Source of the DNA: Sinomonas terrae
GTDB taxonomy: Bacteria > Actinomycetota > Actinomycetes > Actinomycetales > Micrococcaceae
Length of the DNA stretch: 64,000 nucleotides
NCBI RefSeq assembly: GCF_022539255.1
Contig: NZ_JAKZBV010000001.1
Location: 3,906,001 to 3,970,000, forward strand
Reading direction: 5' to 3'
Shown here piece by piece: positions 7,605-17,096 of the stretch. Numbering within the stretch: position 1 is the stretch's first letter; every line of letters starts with the position of its first letter. The translations under genes and the position numbers were made by a program. The notes beneath the pieces are model-generated. The model saw only the letters and a list, made by a program, of their open reading frames with translations. It made no database searches and was not told the origin of the DNA.

Positions 7605-7667
7605 AACGCGAATATTTCGCGTTCGAGAGTAGCCCATCAAGGGATCAAAACGCAAAAGATTCGCTTT
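7605..7667. promoter_or_regulatory. Two TetR-type operator palindromes
   Basis: Site 1 (7605-7623) is AACGCGAA-TAT-TTCGCGTT, a perfect 8-bp inverted repeat with a 3-base centre. Site 2 (7649-7667), AACGCAAAAGATTCGCTTT, is a weaker copy of the same 19-base pattern, 44 bases further on. Both lie in the gap between the MFS gene and the TetR gene, so self-repression plus control of the pump is likely. Confidence 0.72.
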
Positions 7668-7684
7668 TTCGGTATCCTTGTGAT

Positions 7685-8263
7685 GTGCCCATCGCCGATC
7701 CCCGTCCCGGCGGCCGCGCTGCTCGAGTCCAGCAGGCCGTGCACGACGCCGTGCGCGCCCTGCAGGCAGATCAAGACAATGACTTCATCACAGTGCCCAA
7801 GATTGCCGCGTTGGCCGGAGTGGCACCGTCAACGATCTATCGCCGCTGGGGAGACCTCGGGGGCCTGTTTGCAGATGTGGCGGTTGCTCGGCTGCGGCCA
7901 GATGGCCCTCCGGACACTGGATCGGTTTTCGACGACCTGACGGCCTGGGCCGAGCAGTACATCGAGGAATCCGCTTCCCCCACTGGGCGGAAGTTCATGT
8001 GCGACATGGTCTCCGGCGGGGCCGATCGCGCCAGCGCCATCCGCGGAGGCGAATATGCGCGCGAGCGAGTGAAGACGATGCTCGAGCGCGGTCGGCGGCG
8101 CGGTGAGCGGGTGCCCGACTTGGATGACGTCATCGACGTCGTGCTCGCCCCGATCGTCTACCGGATCATCTTCGACCCAGACGACGTCCCGACGGGCCTG
8201 GCCTCACGCCTTGTCCGCCGTCTCTTCGACGACATCCCCTCCCCACATACCGACCCTGCATAA
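7685..8263 (+). CDS. TetR-family transcriptional regulator
   Basis: 192 aa. The N-terminal DNA-binding domain has the helix-turn-helix ITVPKIAALAGVAPSTIYRR at about residues 34-54, followed by WGDLGGLFADV. The C-terminal part is a TetR ligand domain ending RLVRRLFDDI. The GTG at 7685 is used; no strong Shine-Dalgarno is visible. It very probably represses the divergent MFS efflux gene and itself through the palindromes at 7605-7667. Confidence 0.85.
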   Translation: MPIADPRPGGRAARVQQAVHDAVRALQADQDNDFITVPKIAALAGVAPSTIYRRWGDLGGLFADVAVARLRPDGPPDTGSVFDDLTAWAEQYIEESASPTGRKFMCDMVSGGADRASAIRGGEYARERVKTMLERGRRRGERVPDLDDVIDVVLAPIVYRIIFDPDDVPTGLASRLVRRLFDDIPSPHTDPA

Positions 8264-8484
8264 CGCCCGCCCGAGGGATGCTCCACCTTCACTACGGTGG
8301 CAAATGGAGAGAGCAAATGTCTTTCCCATCCAGCCATTCAGCGCTACCATTGCTGCCGCGGGGATCCCATGCGAAGCGTCCGTCGGCCCGGCGGGGGATG
8401 CTAGTCGCGGGCATGCACTGGGGGCATACCGCATACCTGCCGCTCGGCACCCATCACCACCACTTTGCGCGAAAGCTGTGTGTC

Positions 8485-8976
8485 ATGCGCAAGATCATCG
8501 CCACCCTGGGCGCAGCTCTCCTTGCCCTCTTCGCCTGGACCGCTCCCGCCCAGGCGTCCACTGGGGGATCCGGGAATCCCCACTTCGTCTACATCACCCC
8601 GAGCGTCTCGGGCAGCAACCTCGTAGTCAACTTCAAGGAGGCCGGTGTCGGCGCCGGCGCCTCTGTCACCGTTTCGACGGCAGCGACCTACGACTTCGTC
8701 CTCGGCTGCATCAACGGCGGGTCGAACCACCCGAAGGCCTCGAACAAGACCGCGTTCTCCTCGTCCCAGTCGGCATCCCAAACCTTCACCGCGAACGCCG
8801 GCGGCAACGTCGTCGCGAACCTCACGCTCACTCCACCAGCAAACCAGCTCAGCTACCTGACCTGCCCTTCAGGCCAGACCACCACTCTGCTGAGCGCATC
8901 TTGGACTGATCTGAGCATCACCGACGCCACCAACAGCATCACCGTCAACGTCCCGGGAACGTGGACGGTCAGCTGA
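8485..8976 (+). CDS. Secreted protein of unknown function
   Basis: 163 aa. MRKIIATLGAALLALFAW followed by TAPAQAS is a clear Sec signal peptide with an AQA-S cleavage site near residue 24. The mature part is rich in Ser, Thr, Asn and Val, looks all-beta, and has two Cys (GCINGG and LTCPSG) that could form a disulfide. The frame is open further upstream to 8278, but only the ATG at 8485 puts the signal peptide at the N-terminus. No family recognised. A terminator follows. Confidence 0.75.
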   Translation: MRKIIATLGAALLALFAWTAPAQASTGGSGNPHFVYITPSVSGSNLVVNFKEAGVGAGASVTVSTAATYDFVLGCINGGSNHPKASNKTAFSSSQSASQTFTANAGGNVVANLTLTPPANQLSYLTCPSGQTTTLLSASWTDLSITDATNSITVNVPGTWTVS

Positions 8977-8995
8977 TCGAATCATTGAAGCCAAC

Positions 8996-9027
8996 GGGGG
9001 CTCGTCGGATCCCACCGATGGGCCCCC
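8996..9027 (+). terminator. Terminator after the secreted protein gene
   Basis: A 13-bp RNA stem including two G-U pairs and one mismatch (8996-9008 with 9015-9027, GGGGGC... against ...GCCCCC) has a 6-base loop. It lies 20 bases after the stop and is followed by TCCTTC. Confidence 0.6.
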
Positions 9028-9239
9028 TCCTTCACCGAGCGAACCCAAAGTTTGCCGAAGCACCGACCAGGCGAGCACTGAGAGATCGCGCCTGAAGGGT
9101 CCCGTCCGGGACTTATGGCCTATACATGGCACCCGTCTTCCCTGCTACCGTCGCTGCAAGCCTGCGCGAGGATGAGGCCGGCGGCCTGTATGCGTGCTTC
9201 AGCATTCGACGCACCGCCAAACCCTTCCGAGGCGACAGG

Positions 9240-10367
9240 ATGAGCGGGGTCCAGGGAAGGATAGGCAAGCTCATGCGGCAGTGTCCGCGGCTCGTTGCCG
9301 CGGCGGCCCTCACCCTCCTGGCATTCGCGGGCTGCCATTCCTCGCTCCCCGGGCCCGCGCCCCCTTCAGGAGCAAGCCCTGCCGCGACCTCATCGACCTC
9401 TGCCGCCACCTCTGGCCACGTCTTCGTGATCAACCTCGAGAACAAGAGCTACCTCAGGACCTGGGGACCTGCCTCTGTGGCCCCGTACCTGTCCGGTACC
9501 CTGCGGGCCCAGGGCGTCCTGCTCTCCCAGTACTACGGCATAGCGCACCACTCGACCCCGAACTACCTCGCCCAGATTTCCGGGCAAGGACCCAACCCGG
9601 TCACCAAGAACGACTGCCCCGCCTACGTCCCGTTCGAGCCTTTCGGGACGACGTCGCCCGGGCAACTGGAGGGGAGCGGTTGCGTGTACCCCGCCTCAGT
9701 TCCCACGGTCGCCGGGCAGCTCACCACCGCCGGTAAGACCTGGAAAGCCTATATAGAGGACATGCAGACTCCCTGCGAACACCCGGAACTCTGGGCGAAG
9801 GACGACCATCGCACCGCCAAAGTGGGCGATCAGTATGCGACCTACCACGACCCGTTCGTGTACTTCGAGTCGATCACCTCATCGCCCCAGTGCCAGAGCA
9901 GCGTCGTCCCGTTCTCCCAGTTCGCCGAGGACCTCGAGTCCATCCGCACGACCCCCAACCTCTCCTACATCTCGCCGAACCTGTGCGACGACGGCCACGA
10001 CAGTCCCTGCGTCGACGGGCGGCCGGGCGGACTGGCAAGCGCAGACGTCTGGCTGCGTCAGCAGGTGCCGGCAATCTTGGCGTCCCCTGCTTTCAAGCAG
10101 GACGGTGTCCTCGTGATCACCTTCGACGAAGCCGACGGTACGACCGCGGGACCGGACGGGCTCCTGCCAGGCGGCACGGCTGGCGGAAGGGTGGGCGCTC
10201 TCGTGCTCTCACCCTTCACGCTGGGCGGAACGACCTCGGACACGCCGTACAACCACTACAGCCTGCTCGCCACTATCGAGGACCTCTTTTCCCTGCCCCG
10301 TCTCGGCTACGCCTCCGCCCCGGGCCTCAAAGCCTTCGGCCCGGACGTCTTCAGCAACAAGCCGTGA
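9240..10367 (+). CDS. Phosphoesterase-family lipoprotein (PF04185-like)
   Basis: 375 aa from the ATG at 9240 (GAGG 7 bases before); an ATG at 9273 would give a shorter signal peptide and is also possible. A hydrophobic segment ends in LLAFAGC, a lipobox, followed by a Ser/Thr/Pro/Ala linker. The catalytic domain then begins with HVFVINLENKSY and QYYGIAHHSTPNYLA. Further on come VLVITFDEADG and YNHYSLLATIEDLF. These match the phospholipase C/acid phosphatase superfamily, which cleaves phosphate esters outside the membrane. The exact substrate is unknown. Confidence 0.82.
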   Translation: MSGVQGRIGKLMRQCPRLVAAAALTLLAFAGCHSSLPGPAPPSGASPAATSSTSAATSGHVFVINLENKSYLRTWGPASVAPYLSGTLRAQGVLLSQYYGIAHHSTPNYLAQISGQGPNPVTKNDCPAYVPFEPFGTTSPGQLEGSGCVYPASVPTVAGQLTTAGKTWKAYIEDMQTPCEHPELWAKDDHRTAKVGDQYATYHDPFVYFESITSSPQCQSSVVPFSQFAEDLESIRTTPNLSYISPNLCDDGHDSPCVDGRPGGLASADVWLRQQVPAILASPAFKQDGVLVITFDEADGTTAGPDGLLPGGTAGGRVGALVLSPFTLGGTTSDTPYNHYSLLATIEDLFSLPRLGYASAPGLKAFGPDVFSNKP

Positions 10368-10484
10368 CCGAGCCAAACGCTTCAGCCCCCTAACAACGGG
10401 GTGATGCAACGATCGGTTCTAACAATCAGGCAACAGCGCTCTACAGCACTTGACACCAATGTGACTGAAGTGAATCGTGGGATT

Positions 10485-11141
10485 GTGACTCGCCACTTGC
10501 GCCTTCCGGCCCTCGCCGCAACACTCTTCGTCGCGGCCCTCGGCCTCGCTGCCTGCGGCAACAACGCCACGAGCCAGACGACCACGAGCCCGAGCGGCTC
10601 GTCCACGTCGTCGCCGTCGGCCACGCCGTCCTCCACGGGCTCCGACTCCGCGAGCGCAACTCCCATGCCGAGTTCCTCGGGTAGCGCTGCACCGACCACG
10701 GCGCCGGTGGCGGGCGCCCCTGCCCGCTGCGTCTCGTCGCAGCTCAAGGCCTCGCTCGGCCCAGGCGCTGGCGGCGCGGCAGGGCACGTCTATTCCAAGA
10801 TCGTCCTCACGAACACGAGCTCGACTCCTTGCCTCCTCTCAGGCTTCGCCGGCGTCTCGCTCACGGCTGGCCCAGACGGCGGGCCGATCGGCGCACCCGC
10901 CGACCGAGACAGCTCCGTGCCCGTCACGAATATCGTCCTCCAGCCGGGACAGTCCGGCGGCGCCGACTTCGGCTACACCCAGCCGGGGCTGTATGGCGGA
11001 AGCTGCACCCAGGTGCAGGCGGCCGGCATCCGTATCTACCCGCCGGAGGACTACGGCTCGGTCTTCATCTCCCAGCCCGAGACGGCCTGCAGCGAGACGG
11101 GCATCCACCTGCTGACCCTCAAGGCATTCCAGCCGATGTAG
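10485..11141 (+). CDS. DUF4232-domain lipoprotein
   Basis: 218 aa from the GTG at 10485, which gives a normal lipoprotein signal peptide ending in LGLAAC. Upstream in-frame starts (10401, 10461, 10470) would make the leader too long. A Ser/Thr/Pro-rich linker of about 60 residues follows, then a DUF4232-like beta domain (KIVLTNTSSTPCLLSGFAGV, later LQPGQSGGADFGY). This domain is frequent in exported actinobacterial proteins of unknown role. Four Cys in the mature domain could form disulfides. A terminator lies just after the stop. Confidence 0.78.
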   Translation: MTRHLRLPALAATLFVAALGLAACGNNATSQTTTSPSGSSTSSPSATPSSTGSDSASATPMPSSSGSAAPTTAPVAGAPARCVSSQLKASLGPGAGGAAGHVYSKIVLTNTSSTPCLLSGFAGVSLTAGPDGGPIGAPADRDSSVPVTNIVLQPGQSGGADFGYTQPGLYGGSCTQVQAAGIRIYPPEDYGSVFISQPETACSETGIHLLTLKAFQPM

Positions 11142-11166
11142 CAGCCACGCGCAGCGTCGCGCGAGG

Positions 11167-11198
11167 ACGAGGGGGTGCCGACGCCGGTGCCCCCTCGT
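11167..11198 (+). terminator. Terminator between the DUF4232 lipoprotein and lhr
   Basis: ACGAGGGGG (11167-11175) pairs with CCCCCTCGT (11190-11198), a perfect 9-bp stem with a 14-base loop followed by TCCCCTTG, 25 bases after the stop. Confidence 0.6.
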
Positions 11199-11247
11199 TC
11201 CCCTTGCCGCCCCTTATTCTGTCGGCGGGGTGGGGCATGATGGACGC

Positions 11248-14200
11248 ATGATGGCTCGGAGCGCGACCCCCGCACCTGCGGCGCCCCGTGCCGTCCTCGA
11301 GCGGTTCGGCGACGCGACGCGGGAGTGGTTCCTCGGCGCCTTCCGCGAGCCCACGCCTGCCCAAGCCGGCGCATGGGAGGCAATCTCCTCGGGGCGGCAC
11401 GCCCTCGTCGTGGCGCCGACCGGCTCGGGCAAGACTTTGGCCGCGTTCCTTTGGTCGCTCGATCGGCTCATGCGGCACGACGTGGGCTCTCAAGGTCCTC
11501 TCGCCGCTGGGCCTGGCTCAGATGAGACGGACGACGACGGCGCGCTGCCGGGCATGGCGCGTCCCCGCCGTCGTCGGGGCAAGAGCGGCGGGCCCAAAAA
11601 CCTCACAAAGGTGCTGTACATTTCGCCGCTCAAGGCGCTCGGCGTCGACGTCGAACGCAACCTCCGAGCGCCTCTCATCGGCATCTCCCAGAGCGCGCGG
11701 CGCCTCGGCTTCCCCGTGCCCGAGGTGAGTGTCGGCGTGCGTTCGGGGGACACTCCAGCGTCGGACCGCCGCGCCCTGTTGAGCAACCCGCCGGACATCC
11801 TCATCACGACGCCGGAGTCCCTCTATCTGATGCTCACATCCCAGGCGCGGGAGACGCTGAGCGAGGTCCAGACGGTGATCGTGGACGAGGTGCACGCCGT
11901 CGCGGGCACGAAGCGCGGTGCTCATCTCGCTGTCTCTCTCGAGCGCCTCGACGCACTGTTGCCGAAGCCCGCGCAGCGCATCGGGCTCTCGGCGACAGTC
12001 GAGCCGCGCGAGCTGGTCGCGCAGTTCCTCGCGGGGCAGGCGCCATGCGAGATCGTCGCGCCGCCTGCGGCGAAGACGTGGGAGCTCACCGTGACGGTGC
12101 CCGTCGAGGACATGAGCGATCTGCAGGGCGCAGCGGCCGCCAACGACACGGGGCCTGCGAGTGGCCTCCAGCCGCAGGCCTCGATCTGGCCGCATGTGGA
12201 GGAGAAGATTGTCGATCTGGTCCTCGCCAACCGCTCGACGATCGTCTTCTCGAATTCGCGGCGCCTGGCCGAACGGCTCACCGGGCGCCTCAACGAGATC
12301 TACGCCGAGCGGCTGCAGCCGAGCGTGTGGGACGAACCGGTGCAGCAGCCGGACCCGCCGGTCGCGGCGACGTCCCGCACCCCGGCCGAGATGATGGCGC
12401 AGGCCGGACAGACAGCGGGGGCGGACCCGGTCCTGGCTCGCGCGCACCACGGTTCAGTGTCGAAGGAGCAGCGGGCCCAGATCGAGGATGACCTCAAGTC
12501 CGGCAGGCTGCGCTGCGTCGTCGCGACGAGCAGCCTCGAGCTCGGCATCGACATGGGGCTCGTGGACCTCGTGATCCAAGTCGAGTCGCCGCCGTCTGTC
12601 GCCTCGGGTCTCCAACGTGTGGGGCGCGCGGGGCACCAGGTGGGCGAGGTGAGCCAGGGCGTCCTGTTCCCCAAGCACCGCGCCGACCTCGTCCACACCG
12701 CGATCACGGTCGAACGCATGCTCGCCGGGCAGATCGAGGCGCTGCGTATCCCGGCGAATCCTCTCGACATCCTCGCCCAGCAGACCGTGGCCGCCACCGC
12801 TCTGGGCCCGGTCGACGTCGAGGAGTGGTTCGACGTCGTCCGCCGTTCCGCGCCTTTCTCGACTTTGCCGCGCTCGGCCTTCGAAGCGACTCTCGACCTC
12901 CTCTCCGGCAAGTACCCGAGCGACGAGTTCGCCGAGCTCCGACCACGCATCGTGTGGGATCGGGAAGAGGGCACCATCGAGGGGCGGCCCGGCGCCCAGC
13001 GGCTCGCCGTGACGTCCGGCGGAACGATCCCCGACCGCGGCCTGTTCGGTGTCTACATCGTGGGGTCGGAGGTCGAGGGGTCCGCGCGCGAGGCAGCGCG
13101 GGGCGGCCGTCGGGTCGGCGAGCTCGACGAGGAGATGGTCTACGAGTCGCGCGTCGGCGACGTTTTCGCGCTCGGAGCGACGAGCTGGAAGATCGAGGAC
13201 ATCACCCACGACCGGGTCCTCGTCTCCCCCGCTTTCGGCCAGCCGGGCAAGCTTCCCTTCTGGAAGGGCGACGGCGTGGGGCGGCCCGTCGAGCTCGGCC
13301 GTGCCCTCGGCGCATTTCAGCGTGAAGTCTCCGGCGCGGACCGCGAGCGCGCTCTCGAGCGCATCGAGGCCGCGGGGCTCGACGCGTTCGCTGCGGGAAA
13401 TCTCGTGCAGTACCTCGACGAGCAGAAGCAGGCGACGTCGGTGGTCCCGAGCGACCGGACGCTCGTCGTCGAACGCTTCCAGGACGAGCTCGGCGACTGG
13501 CGGGTCGTGCTGCACTCCCCCTTCGGCATGCCCGTGCACGCGCCGTGGGCGCTAGCCGTGGGTCAGCGGCTGAGCCAGCGGTACGGGATCGATGGGTCCG
13601 CAATGGCGGCCGACGACGGGATCGTCCTGCGCGTGCCCATGATGGAGGACGAGCCCCCGGGCGCGGAGCTGTTCGTCTTCGAACCCGAGGAGATCGAGGG
13701 GATCGTGACGGGCGAGGTCGGCGGTTCCGCACTCTTCGCGGCCCGGTTCCGCGAGTGCGCCGCCCGCGCCCTGCTCCTCCCCCGGCAGAACCCCGCCAAG
13801 CGGCAGCCGCTGTGGCAGCAGCGCCAGCGCGCGTCCCAACTGCTCGACGTCGCGAAGAAGTTCCCGCAGTTCCCCATCATCCTCGAGGCCGTCCGCGAAT
13901 GCCTCCAGGACGTGTACGACCTTCCTGCCCTCAAGGACGTCGCTGCCGCGATGCAGCGCCGCGAGCTGCGGCTCGTCGAGACCACAACCCAGCAGCCCTC
14001 CCCGTTCGCGCGCTCCCTCCTGTTCGGCTACGTGGCCCAGTTCCTCTACGAAGGCGATTCGCCCCTCGCTGAACGCCGGGCCGCCGCGCTCTCCCTGGAC
14101 TCGACCCTGCTCAACGAACTCCTCGGCCGGGCCGAGCTGAGCGAACTCCTCGACGCGCGGATCATCGAGCAGACCGAACGGGAGCTGCAGCGGGTTGCGG

Positions 14201-16146
14201 AAGATCGGAAGTTGTCCGGGCTCGAGGGTGCGGCGGATCTGCTGCGGCTCTTGGGGCCCTTATCCTCCGAGGAGGTTGCTGCTCGCCTTCGGGTCTCCGG
14301 CGAGGATAGCGCGCATCTCTCCGAGAGCGCGCGGCACCTCGAGGAGCTTGTGGCTAGCAAGCGGGCTCTTGTGGTCTCTATTGCTGGAGTTGAGCGTTAT
14401 GCCGCCATCGAGGATGCCTCTCGGTTGCGGGATGCCCTCGGCGTTCCCCTGCCCATTGGAGTGCCGCTCGCCTTTATTGAGCCTGTGGCCGATCCGTTGG
14501 GGGATCTTGTCGGGCGGTATGCGCGCACTCATGGCCCATTCACTGCTGGGGAAGCGGCCGCGCGGCTTGGGCTTGGGGTCGCCGTCGTGCACGGCACGCT
14601 CAAGCGGTTGGCGGCCGATGGGCGGGTCATCGAAGGGACCTTCCGTCCCACGAGCGGCGATGCTCCCACCGCCGGAAGCCCCGTGGAATGGTGCGACGCG
14701 GAGGTGCTGCGCAGGATCCGGCGCCGCTCGCTCGCGGCGCTGCGGGCCGACGTCGAACCCGTCGACCAGCCCGCCTTCGCCCGCTTCCTGGCCGCTTGGC
14801 AGCACGTCGGGAGCGAAGGCGGCGGACCTCGCGGTTCGCTCCGGGGGCACGACGGCGTCCTGACCGTGGTCGACCAACTCGCCGGCGTGCCGGTCCCCGC
14901 AAGCGCGTGGGAATCGCTCGTGCTGCGCAGCCGGATCTCGGACTATTCGCCCGCGCTGCTCGACGAACTCATGGCGAGTGGCGAAATCCTCTGGACGGGC
15001 ACGGGAGCACTGCCCGGCAACGACGGCTGGGTAAGTCTGCACCTCGCCGATTCCGCGCCCCTGACGCTCGCGCCGGACCCCGACTTCACACCCGACGACG
15101 TTCAGCAGCGCATCCTCGACTTCCTCGGGGGCGGGGGCGGCTACTTCTTCCGTCAGATCGCCGAGGCTGGCGGAGGCATGGATTCAGTGCTCACCGACGA
15201 AGCCGCAGTGCATGCGCTCTGGGATCTGGTCTGGGCGGGCCGCGTCACGGGAGACACCTTCGCCCCGGTCCGCGCGATGCTCGACGCCGGCCACACGGCC
15301 CATCGGCAGCCGTCCCGCACGCCGCGGGCCCGCACTTACGGCGGCGGCCGCGGAGCGGTCGGAAGTTCAGCCCTGCGCGGTGGCCGGCTCCCCCGGGTTG
15401 GGCGCCTCGGCGCGGTGACAGGCTTGGGCTTCGACGCGCCGTCGTCCGCTGCGCCGCCCATGGCGGCGGGGCGTTGGGCCGCCGTCCGGCAGGTCGAGCT
15501 CGACCCGACCGTCAAAGCACACGCCCTCGCCGAGTTGCTCATGGACCGCTATGGCGTCCTCACCCGCGGCTCGGTCATGTCCGAGGAGGTTCCCGGTGGG
15601 TTCGGCCTCCTGTACAAGGTGCTCTCCCGGCTCGAGGAGGCAGGCAAGTGCCGCCGGGGATACTTCGTCGACCGACTCGGCGCTGCGCAGTTCGCGGTGC
15701 CCGCGACCATTGACCGCCTGCGCTCCTACGTGCGCGACGAAAGCTCGACCGTCGATCTGGAGTCGTCCGCGCCGCGGACGGCCCTGGCCCTCGCCGCCAC
15801 AGACCCGGCGAACCCTTACGGGGCGGCGCTCGCGTGGCCGGACGTGCCCGACGCCGCGACCGGCCACCGGCCGGGTCGCAAGGCGGGCGCGCTCGTCGTG
15901 ACGGTCGACGGCGCACTGGTCCTCTATATCGAGCGCGGCGGCAAGACGCTGCTCGCCTTCACGGACGACGACGAGGTGCTGAATCCCGCGGCTACGGCGC
16001 TTGTCGGCGTCGTGCGCTCGGGGGCGGTGGACAAGCTCGTCATGGAGAAGGTCAACGGCCGGGACCTCCTTGACACTGCATTGGCCCACGCGCTCACGGC
16101 CGCAGGCGCCTACTCGACGCCGCGAGGGGTGCGGATCCGTGCCTGA
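11248..16146 (+). CDS. lhr: ATP-dependent DNA helicase Lhr (large helicase-related, superfamily 2)
   Basis: 1632 aa, close to the size of mycobacterial Lhr. The Lhr core has Walker A (APTGSGKT, Lys near residue 62) and the DEVH box (VDEVHAVAGT, about 212). Motif V-like SSLELGIDMG (about 430) and motif VI QRVGRAGHQ (about 456) follow. A winged helix and beta-barrel come next, then a long C-terminal domain to residue 1632. Lhr translocates 3'-5' on single-stranded DNA, unwinds RNA:DNA hybrids and takes part in repair of crosslink damage. The gene overlaps nei2 by 8 bases, a conserved actinobacterial pairing. The part at about 14200-14640 uses many T-ending codons (CTT, GTT, GCT, GAT) unlike the rest of the gene. 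Confidence 0.93.
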   Translation: MMARSATPAPAAPRAVLERFGDATREWFLGAFREPTPAQAGAWEAISSGRHALVVAPTGSGKTLAAFLWSLDRLMRHDVGSQGPLAAGPGSDETDDDGALPGMARPRRRRGKSGGPKNLTKVLYISPLKALGVDVERNLRAPLIGISQSARRLGFPVPEVSVGVRSGDTPASDRRALLSNPPDILITTPESLYLMLTSQARETLSEVQTVIVDEVHAVAGTKRGAHLAVSLERLDALLPKPAQRIGLSATVEPRELVAQFLAGQAPCEIVAPPAAKTWELTVTVPVEDMSDLQGAAAANDTGPASGLQPQASIWPHVEEKIVDLVLANRSTIVFSNSRRLAERLTGRLNEIYAERLQPSVWDEPVQQPDPPVAATSRTPAEMMAQAGQTAGADPVLARAHHGSVSKEQRAQIEDDLKSGRLRCVVATSSLELGIDMGLVDLVIQVESPPSVASGLQRVGRAGHQVGEVSQGVLFPKHRADLVHTAITVERMLAGQIEALRIPANPLDILAQQTVAATALGPVDVEEWFDVVRRSAPFSTLPRSAFEATLDLLSGKYPSDEFAELRPRIVWDREEGTIEGRPGAQRLAVTSGGTIPDRGLFGVYIVGSEVEGSAREAARGGRRVGELDEEMVYESRVGDVFALGATSWKIEDITHDRVLVSPAFGQPGKLPFWKGDGVGRPVELGRALGAFQREVSGADRERALERIEAAGLDAFAAGNLVQYLDEQKQATSVVPSDRTLVVERFQDELGDWRVVLHSPFGMPVHAPWALAVGQRLSQRYGIDGSAMAADDGIVLRVPMMEDEPPGAELFVFEPEEIEGIVTGEVGGSALFAARFRECAARALLLPRQNPAKRQPLWQQRQRASQLLDVAKKFPQFPIILEAVRECLQDVYDLPALKDVAAAMQRRELRLVETTTQQPSPFARSLLFGYVAQFLYEGDSPLAERRAAALSLDSTLLNELLGRAELSELLDARIIEQTERELQRVAEDRKLSGLEGAADLLRLLGPLSSEEVAARLRVSGEDSAHLSESARHLEELVASKRALVVSIAGVERYAAIEDASRLRDALGVPLPIGVPLAFIEPVADPLGDLVGRYARTHGPFTAGEAAARLGLGVAVVHGTLKRLAADGRVIEGTFRPTSGDAPTAGSPVEWCDAEVLRRIRRRSLAALRADVEPVDQPAFARFLAAWQHVGSEGGGPRGSLRGHDGVLTVVDQLAGVPVPASAWESLVLRSRISDYSPALLDELMASGEILWTGTGALPGNDGWVSLHLADSAPLTLAPDPDFTPDDVQQRILDFLGGGGGYFFRQIAEAGGGMDSVLTDEAAVHALWDLVWAGRVTGDTFAPVRAMLDAGHTAHRQPSRTPRARTYGGGRGAVGSSALRGGRLPRVGRLGAVTGLGFDAPSSAAPPMAAGRWAAVRQVELDPTVKAHALAELLMDRYGVLTRGSVMSEEVPGGFGLLYKVLSRLEEAGKCRRGYFVDRLGAAQFAVPATIDRLRSYVRDESSTVDLESSAPRTALALAATDPANPYGAALAWPDVPDAATGHRPGRKAGALVVTVDGALVLYIERGGKTLLAFTDDDEVLNPAATALVGVVRSGAVDKLVMEKVNGRDLLDTALAHALTAAGAYSTPRGVRIRA

Positions 16147-16969
16147 AGGCGACAACGTGTGGCAGGCGGCAAGCCGCATGCACGCAGCCCTCGCGGGGAA
16201 GCGCCTCGCACAGACCGATTTCCGCGTGCCCTCGTTCGCGACCCTTGACCTCGCGGGCTGGACCGTCCTCGACGTCGTCTCTCGAGGGAAGCATCTGCTC
16301 CACCGGCTCTGCCCGCCGGAAGACGCCGATCCGAGCGCGGGCTCCGCGCCGCTCAGCATCCATTCGCATCTCAAGATGGAGGGAAGCTGGCAGATCTACG
16401 CCGCAGGTGAGCGATGGCGGAAGCCAGCTCACACCGCCCGCGTCGTGCTTCGCGCTGAGGACGGCACGAGCGCCGTCGGCTTTTCCCTCGGCGTGCTCGA
16501 GGTGATCCCGACCGCGGACGAGCAGACCGTCGTCGGCCATCTCGGTCCCGACCTCCTCGGCGCTGACTGGGACCCCGCCCTTGCCGAGGCGAACCTGCGC
16601 GCCGAGCAAGACAGGCCCATCGGCCTCGCGCTCCTCGACCAACGAAACCTCGCTGGGATCGGCAACATCTACCGGAACGAGGTGTGCTTCCTCGCCCGTG
16701 TCCACCCGGCCACCCCTGTCTCCGGGGTTCCGGATCTGAGCGAGCTCGTGGCGAAGGCCCAGCGGCTGCTTGAGGTCAACCGCAACCGGGGGTCCCGGAA
16801 TACGACGGGCGGATTCGGCCCGCGGGGCGATTCGTGGGTCTATGGGCGAGCGGGGCAGCCGTGCCGAAGGTGCCACACGAGGATCCAGCACGACGTGCTC
16901 GGCGAGGGCGGTGTCTCAGAGCGGGATATCTACTTCTGCCCGCGCTGCCAGCCACCGCCCCAGCGCTAG
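16139..16969 (+). CDS. nei2: Fpg/Nei-family DNA glycosylase (endonuclease VIII, Nei2-like)
   Basis: 276 aa. The GTG start at 16139 overlaps the lhr stop; after removal of Met it exposes the catalytic Pro in PEGDN, with the general acid Glu next to it. The helix-two-turn-helix region has LDQRNLAGIGNIYRNE. A C-terminal zinc finger is formed by CRRC (about residue 241) and CPRC at the end. These enzymes excise oxidised pyrimidines and nick the abasic site by beta/delta elimination. Coupling to lhr suggests the glycosylase and helicase are made together for repair. Confidence 0.92.
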   Translation: MPEGDNVWQAASRMHAALAGKRLAQTDFRVPSFATLDLAGWTVLDVVSRGKHLLHRLCPPEDADPSAGSAPLSIHSHLKMEGSWQIYAAGERWRKPAHTARVVLRAEDGTSAVGFSLGVLEVIPTADEQTVVGHLGPDLLGADWDPALAEANLRAEQDRPIGLALLDQRNLAGIGNIYRNEVCFLARVHPATPVSGVPDLSELVAKAQRLLEVNRNRGSRNTTGGFGPRGDSWVYGRAGQPCRRCHTRIQHDVLGEGGVSERDIYFCPRCQPPPQR

Positions 16970-16977
16970 CCCCGGAA

Positions 16978-17082
16978 CTATTGGAGATTCGGTTTGACCT
17001 GGGTGTTGTACACCTGTTCCAGCTGGGATCTCGCGGAGCTCAGAGCCGTCTTGGGGTCCTGATTCTGGGTGGTAACCGCCCG
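16978..17082 (-). pseudogene. C-terminal remnant of an ABC sugar-binding protein
   Basis: On the minus strand, about 33 codons read AVTTQNQDPKTALSSARSQL, then EQVYNTQVKPNLQ and a stop at 16978. This is the usual C-terminal tail of family-1 extracellular solute-binding proteins (the QDPKTAL...A...Q pattern). The frame is closed by a TGA immediately upstream, and no rest of the gene is present. It looks like a scar left by deletion of an ABC transporter next to the D-amino-acid operon. It is too short for certainty. Confidence 0.55.
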
Positions 17083-17096
17083 TCATGCGATAGGGG

